From Capitella teleta (lineage: Eukaryota > Annelida > Polychaeta > Capitellidae): a stretch of 64,000 nt of DNA. The position numbers were made by a program, and so were the translations under genes. Below, piece after piece: positions 36,701-50,211 of the stretch. Position 1 is the stretch's first letter. Every line of letters starts with the position of its first letter. The stretch lies in contig KB306977.1 in NCBI GenBank assembly GCA_000328365.1, forward strand, positions 95,918 to 159,917. Reading direction: 5' to 3'. The notes under the pieces are model-generated. The model was not told the DNA's origin and did no database searches. It was given only the letters and a program-made list of their open reading frames with translations.

Positions 36701-37410
36701 TCAATTTGGTTTGAGTGGTTCTCATCCAATGGCTGCCAAGTACCGTCCACAAACCACGTGCCTCGCATCACCCTCAATGACTCCTCTGAAATAAGTAATA
36801 AAACCATCGAAATTATATTTTAGTATCATTTCACAATTAAATCAATCGACCATTGATGGTGAAGCGTACCTTTGGTGGACCAATAGACCGGGAAACACTT
36901 GCGCTTGAGCACGTTCACCCCATAGATGCCTCCACGGACGTTGATCATCTCGCTATCGTGCTCGGGGGCATCCCCTGGGGGAGTGTCAGGGGCAGCCAGG
37001 TGTCCCAAACGATGGATGATCTCCCGGAATTTGCACTCGATCCGCAGAGAGTCATAGCCGATGAACGGCGTCCACTTCTTGTCGCCCTCCTCCTTATAAA
37101 ACCACCGAACCTCCTCGGGACGAAGCGATTCAACGGTGTCAACCTTCGGGAAAAGAAATCGCGTTTTAGACGCAAGACTCGTGGATGATGAAGCTGCCGA
37201 GAGGTCTGATCTGGTGGATGAAGAGAGGTCTCCGGTTGACAAGGTGCACGAATCGGAGCTGGACCCTGAAGGCGAGCGACCGCCGACAGCCTGCTGGGAG
37301 ACCGGAGGGTGTGAATCTGCCAAAACTATATCGTCGGCTTCATCGAAATTGTCGTCGGAATCCGCGAACGAAGGATCAAGAGATCTGCGTGCCATCTTCA
37401 CAGATTGCAT
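30779..37410 (-). CDS. DDHD1: DDHD1-type intracellular phospholipase A1
   Basis: This family hydrolyses phosphatidic acid and related phospholipids on cytosolic membrane faces. Minus-strand exons in order: 37410-36870 (acidic leader, then EEVRWFYKEEGDKKWTPFIG of the WWE-like region), 36785-36624 (MRGTWFVDGTWQPL), 36072-35940 (HVDWNAINKVYLHSEATSSK), 35879-35741 (HLIFVVHGIGQKMDTG), about 35500-35384 (EFLPVEWRSTLRLDG), about 35333-35225 (ILNSSAMDILYYTSPLYRSE), then the lipase motif SILAHSLG split by an intron before SVIAYDIITGW near 33.4 and 32.7 kb. The DDHD part follows near 31.7 kb (FFTLGSPLAVFLALRGVRP, YRLEPLIMKHYEGLMPLRIH), and the C-terminus FSYWSNLDLALFIM ends at a TAA. The start is the first ATG after an in-frame stop; the ATG at 37395 (AAGATGG) has the better context. 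Introns are larger than in neighbouring genes. Confidence 0.93.
31831..31890. repeat. 20-base tandem repeat, 3 copies
   Basis: Three tandem copies of TAGCCTCATGAATATGTAAA (the third with one change) lie in an intron of the DDHD1 homologue. The TCATGAATAT core also occurs in the 21-base repeat at 33753. Confidence 0.9.
33515..35222. other. 1.7 kb DDHD1 intron
   Basis: AT-rich intron between the exon carrying the lipase nucleophile motif and the YYTSPLYR exon. It contains the 21-base tandem repeat, and no exon is seen within it. Confidence 0.55.
33753..33878. repeat. 21-base tandem repeat, 6 exact copies
   Basis: Six identical head-to-tail copies of a 21-base unit (GCTCATGAATATTAAATTGA plus T). 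The unit length is a multiple of three, which keeps several frames open on both strands. Those frames are artefacts. Perfect identity indicates recent expansion. Confidence 0.95.
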
Positions 37411-37764
37411 GCATCTCACATACTCCCATCACCTCAATCACGATCAGCGCCAGACATGAAACCGACTCCTCAGCTATCAGTCTGCTTCTCTCCTTCATCT
37501 CCTACTGAACTCTGCACAATAACTTCCGGGTCAATAGCTACGTTATGATTGGGTGAAACGCGTTATGATTCAGGGAATCCCCTTATTAGCATATGAACAT
37601 AATTAAGCAGAACATAACCACGAATAGCATCGAAATCATGTGACCTCCTCCGATGTTTATCTTTTTAAGATTCGTGTGTTACGAAGTTTAAAAGTCACCT
37701 GAAAGCTGAATGCTCGGGAATTTAGCGATGTTTTTCTGCTCAAACTGCTAACATAAATGCCAAA
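37411..37764. promoter_or_regulatory. bidirectional promoter of DDHD1 and ZFYVE26
   Basis: Only 354 bases separate the two divergent start codons. The interval contains an ETS-type core (ACTTCCGGG, 37522-37530), two identical CGTTATGATT words 20 bases apart (37541 and 37561), the first followed by GG to give an inverted CCAAT (ATTGG), and an M-box/E-box TCATGTGAC (37636-37644) of the kind bound by MITF/TFE factors. No TATA box is placed convincingly. The sites are motif matches only. Confidence 0.6.
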
Positions 37765-40700
37765 ATGTCGCAGCTAGTGTTAAAAACTCGACGCGACCAT
37801 CCGTTTGGACGGGAGGAAGAGGCTTCGGCAAGATGTCTCTCGAAATTTTTTAGCAACTGCGTGTTCCTTGGTCATTGGGAGTTGGCGGCGGCCTGTGTAA
37901 AGCAGCTCACCCAGAGTACGGATTTGAACCACTTTGATGTTTTCCAAGAACTGCTTACCATCGCATGCAATCCATATGGAACTAGGTACATTATGATTCA
38001 TATTTCATGCCTTTGCGGTATGCGCTATTAAATGCATGCACAGGGGGGTCTTACCAGTGAGCGAGCAGATTAGAACCAAACTCAGGCAGTGAATGCTAAC
38101 TGAGTATATATGTTTGAATGTATTATTATATACTGTATAGATTGATATTAAAATACTGCGTGAATATGCGGTTTATGGTTTGCCTTATAAAGCTCGCCTA
38201 TCCTTATGAAAAATCACCTTTCACCAACAATAATATTACAATAGCCTACTAATTTTCACATGAATACATCACAAAACATTCATACTATTCACATCTGACG
38301 TCACTGGAGAGACTCCTCTACAAATAATCCGTTTTTAAATTTTTATATACGAGGATCTCTGACAATGGAGATCCTCGTCTTTGGAATTCAAAGACTGAAT
38401 TTGTTGCCATTTCTTCTTCCTCAGCCTTGGAGGCGATGGTCTACTGAGCCCTCATCACCAATCTTGGCTCTGCATTCAATCCTTGCTGAAGCATGATATC
38501 ACCAAATCGTGCAAGGTGAGTGCAATAGTCAATACATGCATCAAGATTCAAGAGATATTATCAAACAAGTTCAAACAACACAATAATATATTAATAATCG
38601 ACGAGTTTAGTTCTGAGTTATTTTGATACTAAATTTGTGCCTGCTTTCTGCTTTGAAGTTTGTAATTATTGAACTTTGACCTCTCTCTTGAGTTCATTAT
38701 TGATCACGATATTGGTTTGAAAATTTCAATACGATTGAGAATTTGTGTGTTTCGGAACTTTCAGGAAATACAAAGTATCAGATATCTAACTTGAGGTATT
38801 CAATCTGTATAGCCCTGTTTACAGCAACTGTGTTTCTTACTGCAATTAACATACATGTACCTTTAAAAGTGAATGTTATAATCTATTGGTGTGTGAGTTT
38901 AAGCTCATCTCTTCCAGACATTGGCTGCCGCGAAGGATGATGTTGAGTTTCGCATTCTTCTTCTGAGTCTCCAGGACAAAGTTCAAGCGAATGATTCAAT
39001 TCTTCAGGTACTTCAATAGCTGCCTCATTTTCCTGCCTCTGCATGCTGCAATTGCAGGAGCTCTATTCATTTCATTTAAAGAGAACGAGGTTCTCTTCCT
39101 GGGACCCTTCGCTGGCTGATCTTTCCAGTCGATGCATCTCTCTCCTCCAGACCATCCTCATTCAACATCAGCACCTTGCTTTCTCCCTCTTTCATAAACT
39201 CTTCTCCAATCGCACAAAACCACAAAACACCTCACACAAAACGGCAAAACTGCAACTCAAAGTGCTAAACCGACTGCTTGCCGACGTGCACGAGCCCTCA
39301 GCCGACTCAATTCTCAAGTTGTGTCAGCTTTTCTCTCATTTCTGCAGCAATCAGCAAATCCAACACAACCAGGAAGACATTACGGCCCTAATGGCTCAGC
39401 TCATTGAGCTGTGCAGACAGGCGCCTCACTCCCGCAGTGTCGTTTATTCTTCAATGTTCAATCTGACATCAATCCCCTTTTTGAAGAAGTTCCTTCGCCT
39501 CGAGTTTACTCAGACGATCTCAGAGATCACTTTGCAAGAGCAGAATTTGGATGAAGAAGTCGCTTTCATGCTCGGCTTACCGGAACAAGACCTGTGGCGC
39601 CATCTCTTCTTTTACTGCCTCAATAAGGAGGAGCACTTTGCTGATGTTGTCCTGGTTTGTTTTGTTGGCTGTGCGTTTCTTTTGCTCATTGCTTTCCATC
39701 CGCAGAAGTGCGCCCTTCATCTCTTGGCAACTGGCGATGTCGGTCGCATTGCTCGCCTCGTCCGTCCTTTTCCTCCTCTGCGTCTACTCGTGTTGGTCGT
39801 GTGTTGGGATCACTGCACGGACATTGAAACCGCCTCAGCTCTGCTCACCGCTCTTTCAGCAGAACCTGAAGAAGCTACCGTGAGTTGTTTTCCTGCTTCT
39901 GCTGTTTTCACCTCTGTTTTTTCGACCTCAGGGTTTGAACGCGGTTTTGAGTCGTCTGTGCGATCAGTTGTCCTTTCAAATGGAGCTCATTCAACACGCT
40001 CTCCAGTGGGCGCGGTTAGCTATTAATCCTTTTAAGATTTTCATGTGACATTGAAGTTTTTTTTTTCAGATCTGAATTAACAGTGCATGGAAGTCAGCTT
40101 CCTCCCTCCTCCAAAACACTTTTCCTCTCCCTTGAGGCTTATTCCTCTCTGCAAATCATCAACCTCTGCCTCCCTTTGCACCTCCTGTCCCCTTCGCGCG
40201 TCATTGATTTCATTGCCTCGACTCCCAGACCTCTTGCCAACGGTTAGTGCAATCGACCTTTTCTGCTTCTCAAAGAGTCATGAATGTTTCTAGAGAGCAA
40301 TCAAAGCAAGAAGTCAGTGACCTTTCACATCAGCTGTGAGGAGAGTGAGGCCCCGGATTTGCACCCTCCTCCCGTGTCGTGGACCCTTGAGGCAGACGTT
40401 GCGCTATTTCGCTGCTTCTGTGCCATCAAGGCTGTCATGGATGCCGTGTCATTCTGCTCTGACGCTGAAGCGTGGAGCGTCTTGGAAACATCAAATTCAC
40501 GCAAGACGTCTCAAGCTGATCGAATGCGCACTGTCTCTGTGGCATCCATGCAGAGTGCAAGAAATAGGTCACTGCGACCCAGAAACCTCAGCTCCCTGGC
40601 TGCGTTTAGCATGTTGTCAATGGAGTCTGCGAGTGAGGTGCGACCTCTGAATGATGACCTTCAAGTCCTGAAGGATCTCTATTCTGTGAAAGTGATGCAG

Positions 40701-43700
40701 CGTTTAGAGGAAGCGAAGGATCACCTATCGCGGGTCTTTCCTCTCATTTATAGAATTGAGATCGCTGAGAATATCTTCTCCCTTCTATTCGCTACTCATG
40801 AAGACGTTCAGGAGTTGGTGGATGTCAAGTATCGTTGCTCCTGTGAACAATCAGATGAAGACCTGAATGAAACCAAGGTCTCTTCACACGAGACTCAAGG
40901 TGGTTCTGAGAAAAGCAACCGAAGCAGTAACCATAGCAACCACAGCGCAGGAGATCACCACAAGATTGGCTTCATCACCAATGAGTTTGTGACGCGCGAT
41001 GTGCTGCAGATGCTGAAGGACGTCTTGCTGAATCTGTCAGCAGACGTTTACGCCGTTCACGAGAATCAAACGCAAACAGAAGTTCAGCGCTCGCCCTTCA
41101 AGCAGCAGGCTGAGAAACATTTGGCCGGAATCATCAACTGCAGCCTGGATTGCGATGAACTGCAGTCACGATTGAAGAGCCTCACAAAACTCGTGCATGA
41201 AGCCACGTGGAGGCTACAACTTGTTGTGAAGGATTGCGTTACCGAGGACTACGGCCAACTTGCCGGCTCTTCCCAATCACATTCCGACAGCGATGAGAAA
41301 GGTTTGTCTCTCTGCGTCAGATGGTTGAATTGAGATTATGCAATTTTATTTTTTTGCTTAAATTAGATATGAATGACGTTGGTAGCATCCCAAGGAGGCG
41401 AAGGAGAGCGTCACGCAAGAGAACCAGCTCCATTTCCAGTTGGATCATTTTCTCTTTTTTCTCTTTATGATTATTTGTGTTTTCTAGGTCAAGATGGGCG
41501 GACGTACTCCGGAGGAAGTGAGCTGGCGACTGACGGCTCTGCTAGCGGAGGAGCCTCGCATAAGAGGAGTCGAGGCAAGCAAGCCTCCCGCAAATACCGA
41601 CATTCCGCTGGCCTGCTCTTTGATCGGAAGGGCGTCGTTCCGCAGATGTTGTCGTCTCCTGAGACACTGCTCAATCTGTGTCTGGAGAGGGGAAGGTTCA
41701 CTCAAGCACAGCAAGTGCAGAAGGTCACTTTCACTGGTTCATTAACGTTTCATGATTTCATCTGCTTTTCTTTCCAGCTGTACAACATTGAATGCAGTCT
41801 TAGCACTCATGAAATCTCATTTAATCAGCAATACGCAAGTGCCGTGCGTAAACTGCGCACTCAGAGTTATGAAGGAATGAAGTCTGCATCGAAGTCCGTT
41901 GAAGCGGAACAGGGGCAGCGGAAGAGGCCGTTGTCCCAGCCATCGCTCACCGTCATTGCCAGCAAGGCAGCGCGTGGAATCGCCTCCCTGTCTGTGTCAT
42001 CTGTTGTGGACCACCTGCTCAGCCTGTCTTCCTTGCCTTCGTTTTTACCTGTGACGTCCGAGCTCCCTGAAGCACTCAGCATCTCCAAGCACATCAACAG
42101 CGCTCACGTGCCAGCCATGATCATCGTTGATTTGACTTGTGTCGCGTCCAATCACCATGAGTCCTGCATTTCGATGCTTGAGATGGCAAATCGTAGGATG
42201 GATGAAGACGGCAGTCAGCGTTCTTGTCGTGAGGTGAGACGTCCTCCAGGCAGCAAACAAGTCAGCCCCTGTCCGGTTTTGGGAATCAAGGGATTCACGC
42301 AGAAGATGCAAATGCTTGTGAACTTAGCCAAAGACGAGAACGCAAAGGCACAGCACAAGCGCAGTTTGTGTTCTGCTCTCAACTGCATCACTGCACCCCT
42401 GGATGCGGAAATGATGAAGATGCATGTGTCGGCAGCGGTAATGCTTGAGAGGGAGTTCAGCAGAGCGGATGAAGCATTGCAGCAGATGCACAAGGAGATT
42501 GCCGCACAAACGACTGACTCCTTCCGAGTGCTGACCACCCGCAAACCGCTTCTACGCATGGCCGTGAAGTCCTTGATTGAAGGTTGCCGTCGATATGTTC
42601 CTCCTCAGGGCCTACATCAGCTGCTGCTGTGGTGAATCATTTGCGCTTTCCCCTTCTCACTCTTTACTTCTTTCTCTTTTTGAAGTTGTCCTGAACAGAA
42701 ATCAGGAACGGAGTTTCTTCGTGTGCTGTATGATTATGTACGCAATTTGTCCACGTTCATTTCGCAATTCACAGAGTCAGGTATGAGTACAACGATGATG
42801 AAGATGAAGATGATCATGATTTGTGCTTAGATGTGGGTCATTTGGAGTATTTCTCCATTCTCCGTGAATCTCCTGAGCGTATTATGGGATCTCTGATCTT
42901 CCGTCAACTTGTACCACCCTCGGAGTGAGTCCCAGGCGACCTTCTTTCTCCTCATTCCCTCCATTCCTTCCAGACTTATAAGAATTGCCTCTCAAATCCA
43001 TGTCAAACTCAGTCATGTGATCATAAGCCACTGCTGCCCGAGGATTCCTTCCACTCCCCGAGTCAACTTCCAGAAATTTCCATCTACGGATAACGGTGCG
43101 TTTGGTTTGGAATTCCTTTGTTTTGTCATTATTATTCATTATATATGTCGCTTTGTCTGTTTTATAATTTTTTTTTTTTTTTTTTTTTTTTTTTTCAAGA
43201 TCGTACTCGGCCAGTTGTGCTGAATTCAGGGCAAACGCTGAGCGCGCAATGTTCCTTCCACCCGGAGATAATCGTACGTCACATTCTCACCAATCTTGTT
43301 AAACTGATGCGAGGTATCTATTCTGTGTTATGTTGACCTCTCTTCTTGACCTCTGACCCTCTCAGATGCTGCTCAGGAGAGTAATCAGCGTGGAATATTT
43401 GACTTTGATGCAGCGTGTTTTGTCATTGAGTCTGGGCAGCACTCATCTGTGCTGCAGAGGACGCAACTCCTGCAACATGCAGACGTCTCTCTGCTTTCGT
43501 CAGAGGAAGACAGACTCTGCTTTTATGCTAATCTCACAAATCTTTTGACTCTACATGCACTACTTGCAGCCATCGAAGGACTCATGCAAAGGGTTAGCTT
43601 TGCCTTCATCATTCATTTAATCATTCACTCCTCTCGGTTGGAATCATTCTAGTAAAATGCAACGTAGAATCTACGTTGCATTTTTTTGGTTTTGAATTAT

Positions 43701-46700
43701 GTTCATAGCTGACAGGTATTTGAAATTGGTCTCCCTGCATTGCTCAATAGAATCAACTGAGGTTCTCTTTCATCATTCAATTAATACTTGCAGGAGAACT
43801 GTTTGACTGATTCATCAAGTTTTCCTGTGAACTATTACGGCATCCAACCAAGCTGCTTGCATGCATTCTTAGGCATGCGCCCAAGTGCACTCAATGACCT
43901 CACCTGGCAAATGGGCGTGGCTTACTCTGTGGGCCAGCTGGGCACAGTGCGGCTGTTTGATTTAAGGCACGTCATCTTGCGCAAAGGACTGAAGCCGAGC
44001 GGCACCATGAGCAGCTGCCTCGTCAATTACTCACTTGGTGAGTGCTCATCCACGTGCCTCAGAGGTCAAGGCCTCAGAGGTCAATGTGTCAGAGGTCATG
44101 GCTCTTTTGATTCCATGCGTAGATCTTCACTTGGAGGATCCCTGGCATAAGCACGGATTGTTACACGCTGACAATCACTTGGTTTTTGTGCTCACTGATG
44201 GTCATCTGTCGTCTCCCTGCCTCAAGGTTAGCAGAATCCTTAATCCTTAATTAATCCTTAATTAATCCTTAATTAAACTCTCGTTCATACCTCATGAATA
44301 TTCCGCAGATTCTCAGTCCTGAGTTGGTCAAGTACCAGCTGATGCAAGCGTGCAAAGAATTTCTCACTGCAACCGTCCGAGTAAACAGAGAAGAACGAAA
44401 GGTGGATCGGCTAACTCCGTATGTTTGTCTTATTCACTGTTTGGCGCTAGGTTCACATCCACCCTCTGCTCAACGCGCATCAAAGGGATTTCATTTCGCT
44501 CATTGATGACTCATCCGACCAGGAGGATTTCCAGCGCGAGGCACTCACGCAATTCCTTCTATCTTTTGCCGAGGGGGAATTAGCGGACGATTTGGATTTC
44601 ATTTTGAACGTGAAGCAGCCTCTTTCTGGGATAAGTGAGTACTGTGCTCTCTGCATCAGTGGCTCCATCTGTGTTTCCTTCCAGAACCATTCCTCAATGC
44701 GAAGACCCTCGACGTCACAGTGGACAATCCACAAAGTGCCTTTGGTTTCATTTTTGACATGGACGTTTGGGTTCACTTCCTTCCGCCGTTCAGATCCTCT
44801 TCGGTTGATCTCGATTCGTCGGCTTTCCTTTCCCTGAATCCCTCCATTCTGCTGGCTCCGCCCAGAGCCACTCTGACTCCGCCTTCGCTTGAGTTTCTGA
44901 AATCTGAATCAGAAATGCTTGCCGTACTCGTGAGTCTGGTTGCTGACCGGGAAGACAAGCCTTTGCCCTCGGATGTCACGCTTCCGAGATGTGTTCTGGA
45001 TTACTTGGAGTGTGATCGCAGTTGTGTTATGCGCAATGCTTCCCCCGATTTCCGCTCTGGTCCTTTCATTAAATCCTTCTCCCGGTCTCCTCTGTCCTCT
45101 CCCATGAAGAACGCTTTGTTGGCGTCATCCAACGGTCATCAGTATTTGCAGTTTGCTTTCTCTGTCATTGAGAATCTTCTAGCTGAGAAGTGCTGGCAGC
45201 CAGCGTTGGCAGTGCTAACCAGCGTGTCCTTCTCTTCCGTGGATGCGTCCTGGCAGCTTCTGCATGATTGCATCTTGTGCTGTGCTGTTCACAGCTCTGC
45301 TTTCATCTCAGATGATGAAATTTTTGTTCCATCATTGATTGCAAGGATCTCCTGCTTGTCCCTTCGTCAGCGAACCGTTCTTGCTAACCTTGAGCAGTGG
45401 GAGGTCAAAGATGCAGTCATGATCCTCAGACTCTGTCTCACTGAAGATTGCGACGATGAGCTCAGCAAATTGGTGAACGCCACTCTGAAGCGCATGCTGC
45501 TCTACCAACAGGTCTCTTCTTTTTCCCTCTTCTTCTTCCCTCCTACCTCTCGCATTGCATCCATTTTTCCATTTGCAGATTGCCGATTGCTCTCGCAATC
45601 TCCTCCTTCGCTTGTCAACTTCTGCAAAACACGATGATGGAGAGAGCATTGATGAAGGAAGTGGCGTTCAGTTCGATTGGACTTTTCAGTTTCTGGAGCA
45701 GCTGTGCAGTTGGCAGGAGATTGTGCAGGTGTCACGTGATGATCCAGCCGGGGTGCTCACCACTCTGCTTCAGTGCAACGAACACTCACTCGCTCAGACC
45801 TGGAGTGAAATCTTTGACGTCAAAGCGGAGCTGAAGCAGGTTGACTTATTTGCAGCATTCATACCTGGTCGTAATTTCTCTCATTTCTTGAGCAGCTGAT
45901 TGCTGAAAGTCAGTGCTTGTGGCTTCTAGAGAGGGAGGAGCCCGACCTCTCCAATACCTCTCAACTGTTGGATAATCTCCAGCTGCTTCTTGGAACGGCA
46001 GCGTGTGTTTCTCTCTGCGAAGGACTCTTGGAGAAACTCAAACAGTGTCACAACACGCTCTTCATCGCGGATTATCTGCTGAATGTACTGAAGGATGAGT
46101 TGACGGAAGAACAGATCTCCTCTTGCAGACTCATCAGCATTGGATGCAAGGTCAGCACTTTCTCTTCCTCTTCACCGCTCGTTAACGAGAGGAGTTTCGA
46201 TGCAGGCGTTGCTGTGTTTGCCTGAGAAGGCGCGGCCATCGTACATCCATCTCGTGGCTTCCCCTCTCCTCCTCCTCGAACAGCTACTCATGAACTCCAA
46301 GGTAAGCGAATCACTGGCATGTTGGTCGTGCTGTGATTAACATCAACGATGCTTCAGGTTGAATGGAGCGGCTTAGTTTTGAGTAGTGTTCGTGACAATC
46401 TCAAGTCGCACTCTTCCGGCTCAGGCCTGAATTGCCTGAATGCTGATGTACTTGATGACCTTCTCATTACGTATGCACACAAAGCTCTTGAGTTTTGCGT
46501 TGTGGAGATTAATGGACAAAGTGAGCGATTCTAGCCACGATCGGTTTCCACGTTTTCTCTCTTCCCTCCAGCTCCTTCCCCTCGCAGTCAGTCCCGCATG
46601 TCAATGACCTCTTTGCCCAGTCAGACCCCGGTTCCTCACTTTGACTCTTCGCGTCGTTTCCTGTCCGAGCGTCCTTTGAGCATACAGAAGAGTGAAGCAC

Positions 46701-49700
46701 TTTCCCTACGCTTTGGTGAGTGTTCCGCAATTCTTCTTTTCTTCTTCTTCAAATTTTTTTCTCGCAGGACGATCGGCTGTGCCGCAAAGGGCTCAGTCAT
46801 CAGCAGCTGGCCTTTCTCTTCTGCACGACGTCAGCCCTGCAGCTGCGCAGCCGTTTGTGATGCCGGCTGAGCCTCCGAGTAAAGAACAGTGGGTTCCGGA
46901 CGAGGAAGCGTCTGTGTGCATGGTGTGCCAGGTGGAGAGGTTCAGCATGGTGGGAATTAGCAGCTGTCGTTCCCTTTATCGCTCTCTTTCCTTCCTCCTT
47001 CAGTTCACCAGACGACATCACTGTCGACGCTGCGGTCGTGTGGTTTGTGACGCCTGCTCCAGACATACTGCGGTTATTCGTGGCAATTCTGTGAGGATCT
47101 GCGATGACTGCCACCAGGCGATATACAAACCAAGGTCAGCAGACCGCACAGCCACGCATTCCATCACTCAATTTTATCGTGTAGGTCAGACGAAGGTCAA
47201 GACAGACTCCGTGTTCTCAGGGACCGTATCTCCAGCCTCAGCAGCCCTGGGACTTCCCCCGCCATCTTCCCCAGAAGTCCCGGCAACGTTGAATCGGGAG
47301 AGGGTGCCACGATGGACCACTCGGGCCTCGGCTCAGAGTGCCAGCACTTGATGACCCTGGACGACGAGCAGAACTCGTTGACCAGAGAAGAGTTCTATTA
47401 TGACAGCGTGAGTACAACACGCGTCATTCATCGTCATTCACTCGTTCGTTTCAGGCCCCCAGCACCTCACTGTGTCTCTCGATTCTGCAACTGCATAAAC
47501 AGAACGGCAAATGTGCAAATGTTCTGCTTGAGATGTGCGACTATGTTTCGAGGTTTCTCCGCCCCAGTGCGCCTGGCCTCAGCAACCCAGAAGTGGACTA
47601 CAGTTTTGTGATTAGCATCGTCAAGTACCTCGTGATGCATGCAAAAGTCAAGTTCGTCTCATGCGGAGATAACACCGGCATCAGTCGATGCGAGATGTAC
47701 TCGGATCGCATTCAGCTGCTGGAGCGCCTAGTCTCTAGTGGCTCCACCTGGGTGCCGTCTATTGAAAGTGTCATGAAGACCGACACTTTGCGGTAGGAGG
47801 CCCCTTGCGTGTAGATTAAATAGTTGTGTTGTTTGCAGGCGGCTGAGGGATCAGTTGATTCGGGAGGAGTTGTATGCCGAAGCCATGGATCTCTCCACCA
47901 AGTGTGGTCTCGATGCCTCTGGGGTGTGGATTTCCTGGGGGATGGTCTGCTTGAAGGACGCTAATCTTTCGCTTGCTCGGCTGAAATTTGAAAAAGTTCT
48001 CAAGGTCTGTGCTGCACGATGTGAAACATGCGTACATGTTATGTTCAACAGGTTCCAATCGATCGGCATCAACAGGCTCCCAAGGTCATCGTGAACATTG
48101 TGGAGTGCCTGGAATACCTTCCTGATGCGGTCAGTTCTCTTGTCTTCTCCCACTGCGTGATTTTTATATCCCGTTTGTTGAAATTCAGTCGAGTGCATCA
48201 TGTTTAGCAGACCGTTCTTTGGACCATCCATTCCTGCAGGAAGCCTTGCGATACCTCTGTCAATACGGCAGCCATACGCAGTGCATTGGGTTCTATCAGA
48301 GACACAATGCCCTCAGTAAAGCTGTGCAGTACATCTACGATAAGGTCTCATTTTCATCTGAATGCGTGCGATTATTTAATTGCGTTTACAGAGAGTGAAT
48401 GCAGACGTATTCATTGAGGCTCTTCTGTTGCCTTCCTTCAGCGTTGGTCAGTTTTCCAGGCTGACCGATGCACTTGTGACCTCTGACCCCTCACTGGCCA
48501 AGTGGGATCGATTCCTCTCTGCTGCTTGTTCCTACTTGATGAAAGCACGCAAGAACAACATGCTTTATATTCTGCAACTTTTCATGAAGGTCCGTTATCA
48601 CGACCCCCGCTTGACCTTCGCTTGACCTCCACTTGATTGGTTGCAGGATTTCATCCGTGCAGCCATGACGTGTATCACGCTGTTCTACATCAAAGGGGCG
48701 TCTACATACGTTGACCTCCAGAGCAGAATGCATCATCTGCTCAACGCGCGTCATCATTTGGAGTCGTTCCTTGACAAACGCCAATGGAGTCAGATTCCCA
48801 AGCCTCAGATTACCTGCAACGCCTCAACTCCGCAAGTCAGGAAGACGATGAGCTCCCAAGAAGTCAACAAGTACGATATTCATCTCTCTCTCTCTCTCTG
48901 CATCATCTTCAAATTGTTACGCATGAATACAGTCTGTAGGATTTCAGAATCTACAAGTTGAAATCTTTTGCTTAGAACTTTAGGGCTTGGGACTTATTTT
49001 TCCTCTTTGCGTTTAAGGTACATTCACACCATTGGTTTGCAAATAGAGGTCACCAAATTCATGCATCGTTACCATGACAACTACATGCGGCTGGCAATAG
49101 CTCACCGTGAGCGTGAGCCGTCTGCGTCACTTGGCAGAGTGCCAATTCCTTGGCTGATAAGTCGCAGCGGAGAGATCATATCTTTGTTCGGGAGTACTCA
49201 GATGAAGTCTGAAGTGGCTTTCCTGGTCAGAGCCCCGTCTCCTCTTTCAGCGCCATGAGTCTGTTTCTCTCTTCCAGATCATCATCAGCGGAAACAATGT
49301 TCACGATGGGTTTGGACTGGCGTTCCGCCTCATTCAGGTACAACTATCTCTCTGCTTAATCTCAATTTGTTCACGCTTCTCGCAGGATTTCAAGTTGGAC
49401 GCGATGTCCGTGTACAAGCAAGCAGGCATTCACTTCACCCAGCATCACCAAATGAACTTCCTCAACCAGCTCCTGGAGTGCGCCAAGCAGTCCGGAATGT
49501 GCTCAGATCAGCAATTTGATGACATCATCCGCGCCAGTGTGGACATCATCGCCAAACACGACCCTGAGGTGAGAGAGATTTGCTTGTTTGTCTCGTCTCC
49601 TATTTCTGATTTCCCAGAGTGCAACGCTGGATGACATCATACGAATGATGCACGGAGAGGTCAACAAGGTCAGTTTCCCCCCCACGTGTATTTGTTCCTC

Positions 49701-49896
49701 TATTCGTTCTTTTCCAAAGATTAATGCATACTTATCGTGTGGCAAATTGAAGTTTGCTTTCGTTCTGGCGGCTAAATTGGGTCGCACGGATGATGTTCGC
49801 TTCGTTCATGCGGAGGCCGTTCGCGTGGGACCCACGCAGAGTGCTGTGAAGAACATTTGTGAGAAGTACTTTGAGCAGAAGGGCATCGAACTCTAG
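37765..49896 (+). CDS. ZFYVE26: ZFYVE26/spastizin homologue (FYVE protein)
   Basis: Spastizin binds PI3P through its FYVE finger and works with spatacsin and AP-5 in lysosome reformation and autophagy; it is also linked to cytokinesis. The start gives MSQLVLKTRRDHPFGREEEA, close to the human HPFGKEE start. First exons are 37765-37985, 38425-38515 and one beginning near 38919, joined in phase. Matching helical-repeat segments include QDLWRHLFFYCLNKEEHF, IEIAENIFSLLFATHEDV and PLLLLEQLLMNSKVEW. The FYVE finger at about 46.89-47.13 kb has WVPDEEASVCMVC, the basic RRHHCRRCGRVVCDAC and RICDDC, and is split by one small intron. The conserved C-terminal part (AMDLSTKCGLDASG, DDFIRAAMTCITLFY-like, DGFGLAFRLIQDFKLDAMS) ends at TAG. 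Introns are mostly near 50 bases. Neighbouring DDHD1 is head-to-head, and GTPBP2 is tail-to-tail. Confidence 0.94.
43168..43195. repeat. 28-T tract at an intron acceptor
   Basis: An uninterrupted T run ends directly at the acceptor CAAG of a ZFYVE26 intron; the flanking codons join as DN-D-RTRPVVLNSG. It doubles as an extreme polypyrimidine tract. Confidence 0.85.
43654..43684. repeat. 31-base perfect palindrome in ZFYVE26 intron
   Basis: AAAATGCAACGTAGA and its exact reverse complement TCTACGTTGCATTTT are separated by one base, giving a 15-pair stem. It lies in an intron, so it does not affect coding. It could be a hairpin or a remnant of a small inverted-repeat element. Confidence 0.85.
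44245..44277. repeat. 11-base tandem repeat, 3 copies
   Basis: CCTTAATTAAT repeats three times within an intron of ZFYVE26. Confidence 0.85.
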
Positions 49897-50211
49897 TCTG
49901 CATACGCCCCTTTTGTGTGTTGATTCTTCTTTTGTATTTCTTTTAATGAGATTTTGTGTTGTACTCTTGTGTTATTGCCTGCAAATTTGTCTTTGTTTAT
50001 TAAGTACACTTTATGGATTAAGTTTAAATTTTAGGAAAGTATGATTGTGTAGCAATTCTAGTTGAAGAGAAGTAGCTTTACGCATGTAGTTCAGTGTAGT
50101 TGATATACGCGCTATAATCATGCTCTGTGATTTTGTGGCATTTCTGCCGGTAAGGTAACTTCTGTGATCGGCGGTGTTTACCATGTGCAATGTCTTCCAT
50201 TTAATCATCGT

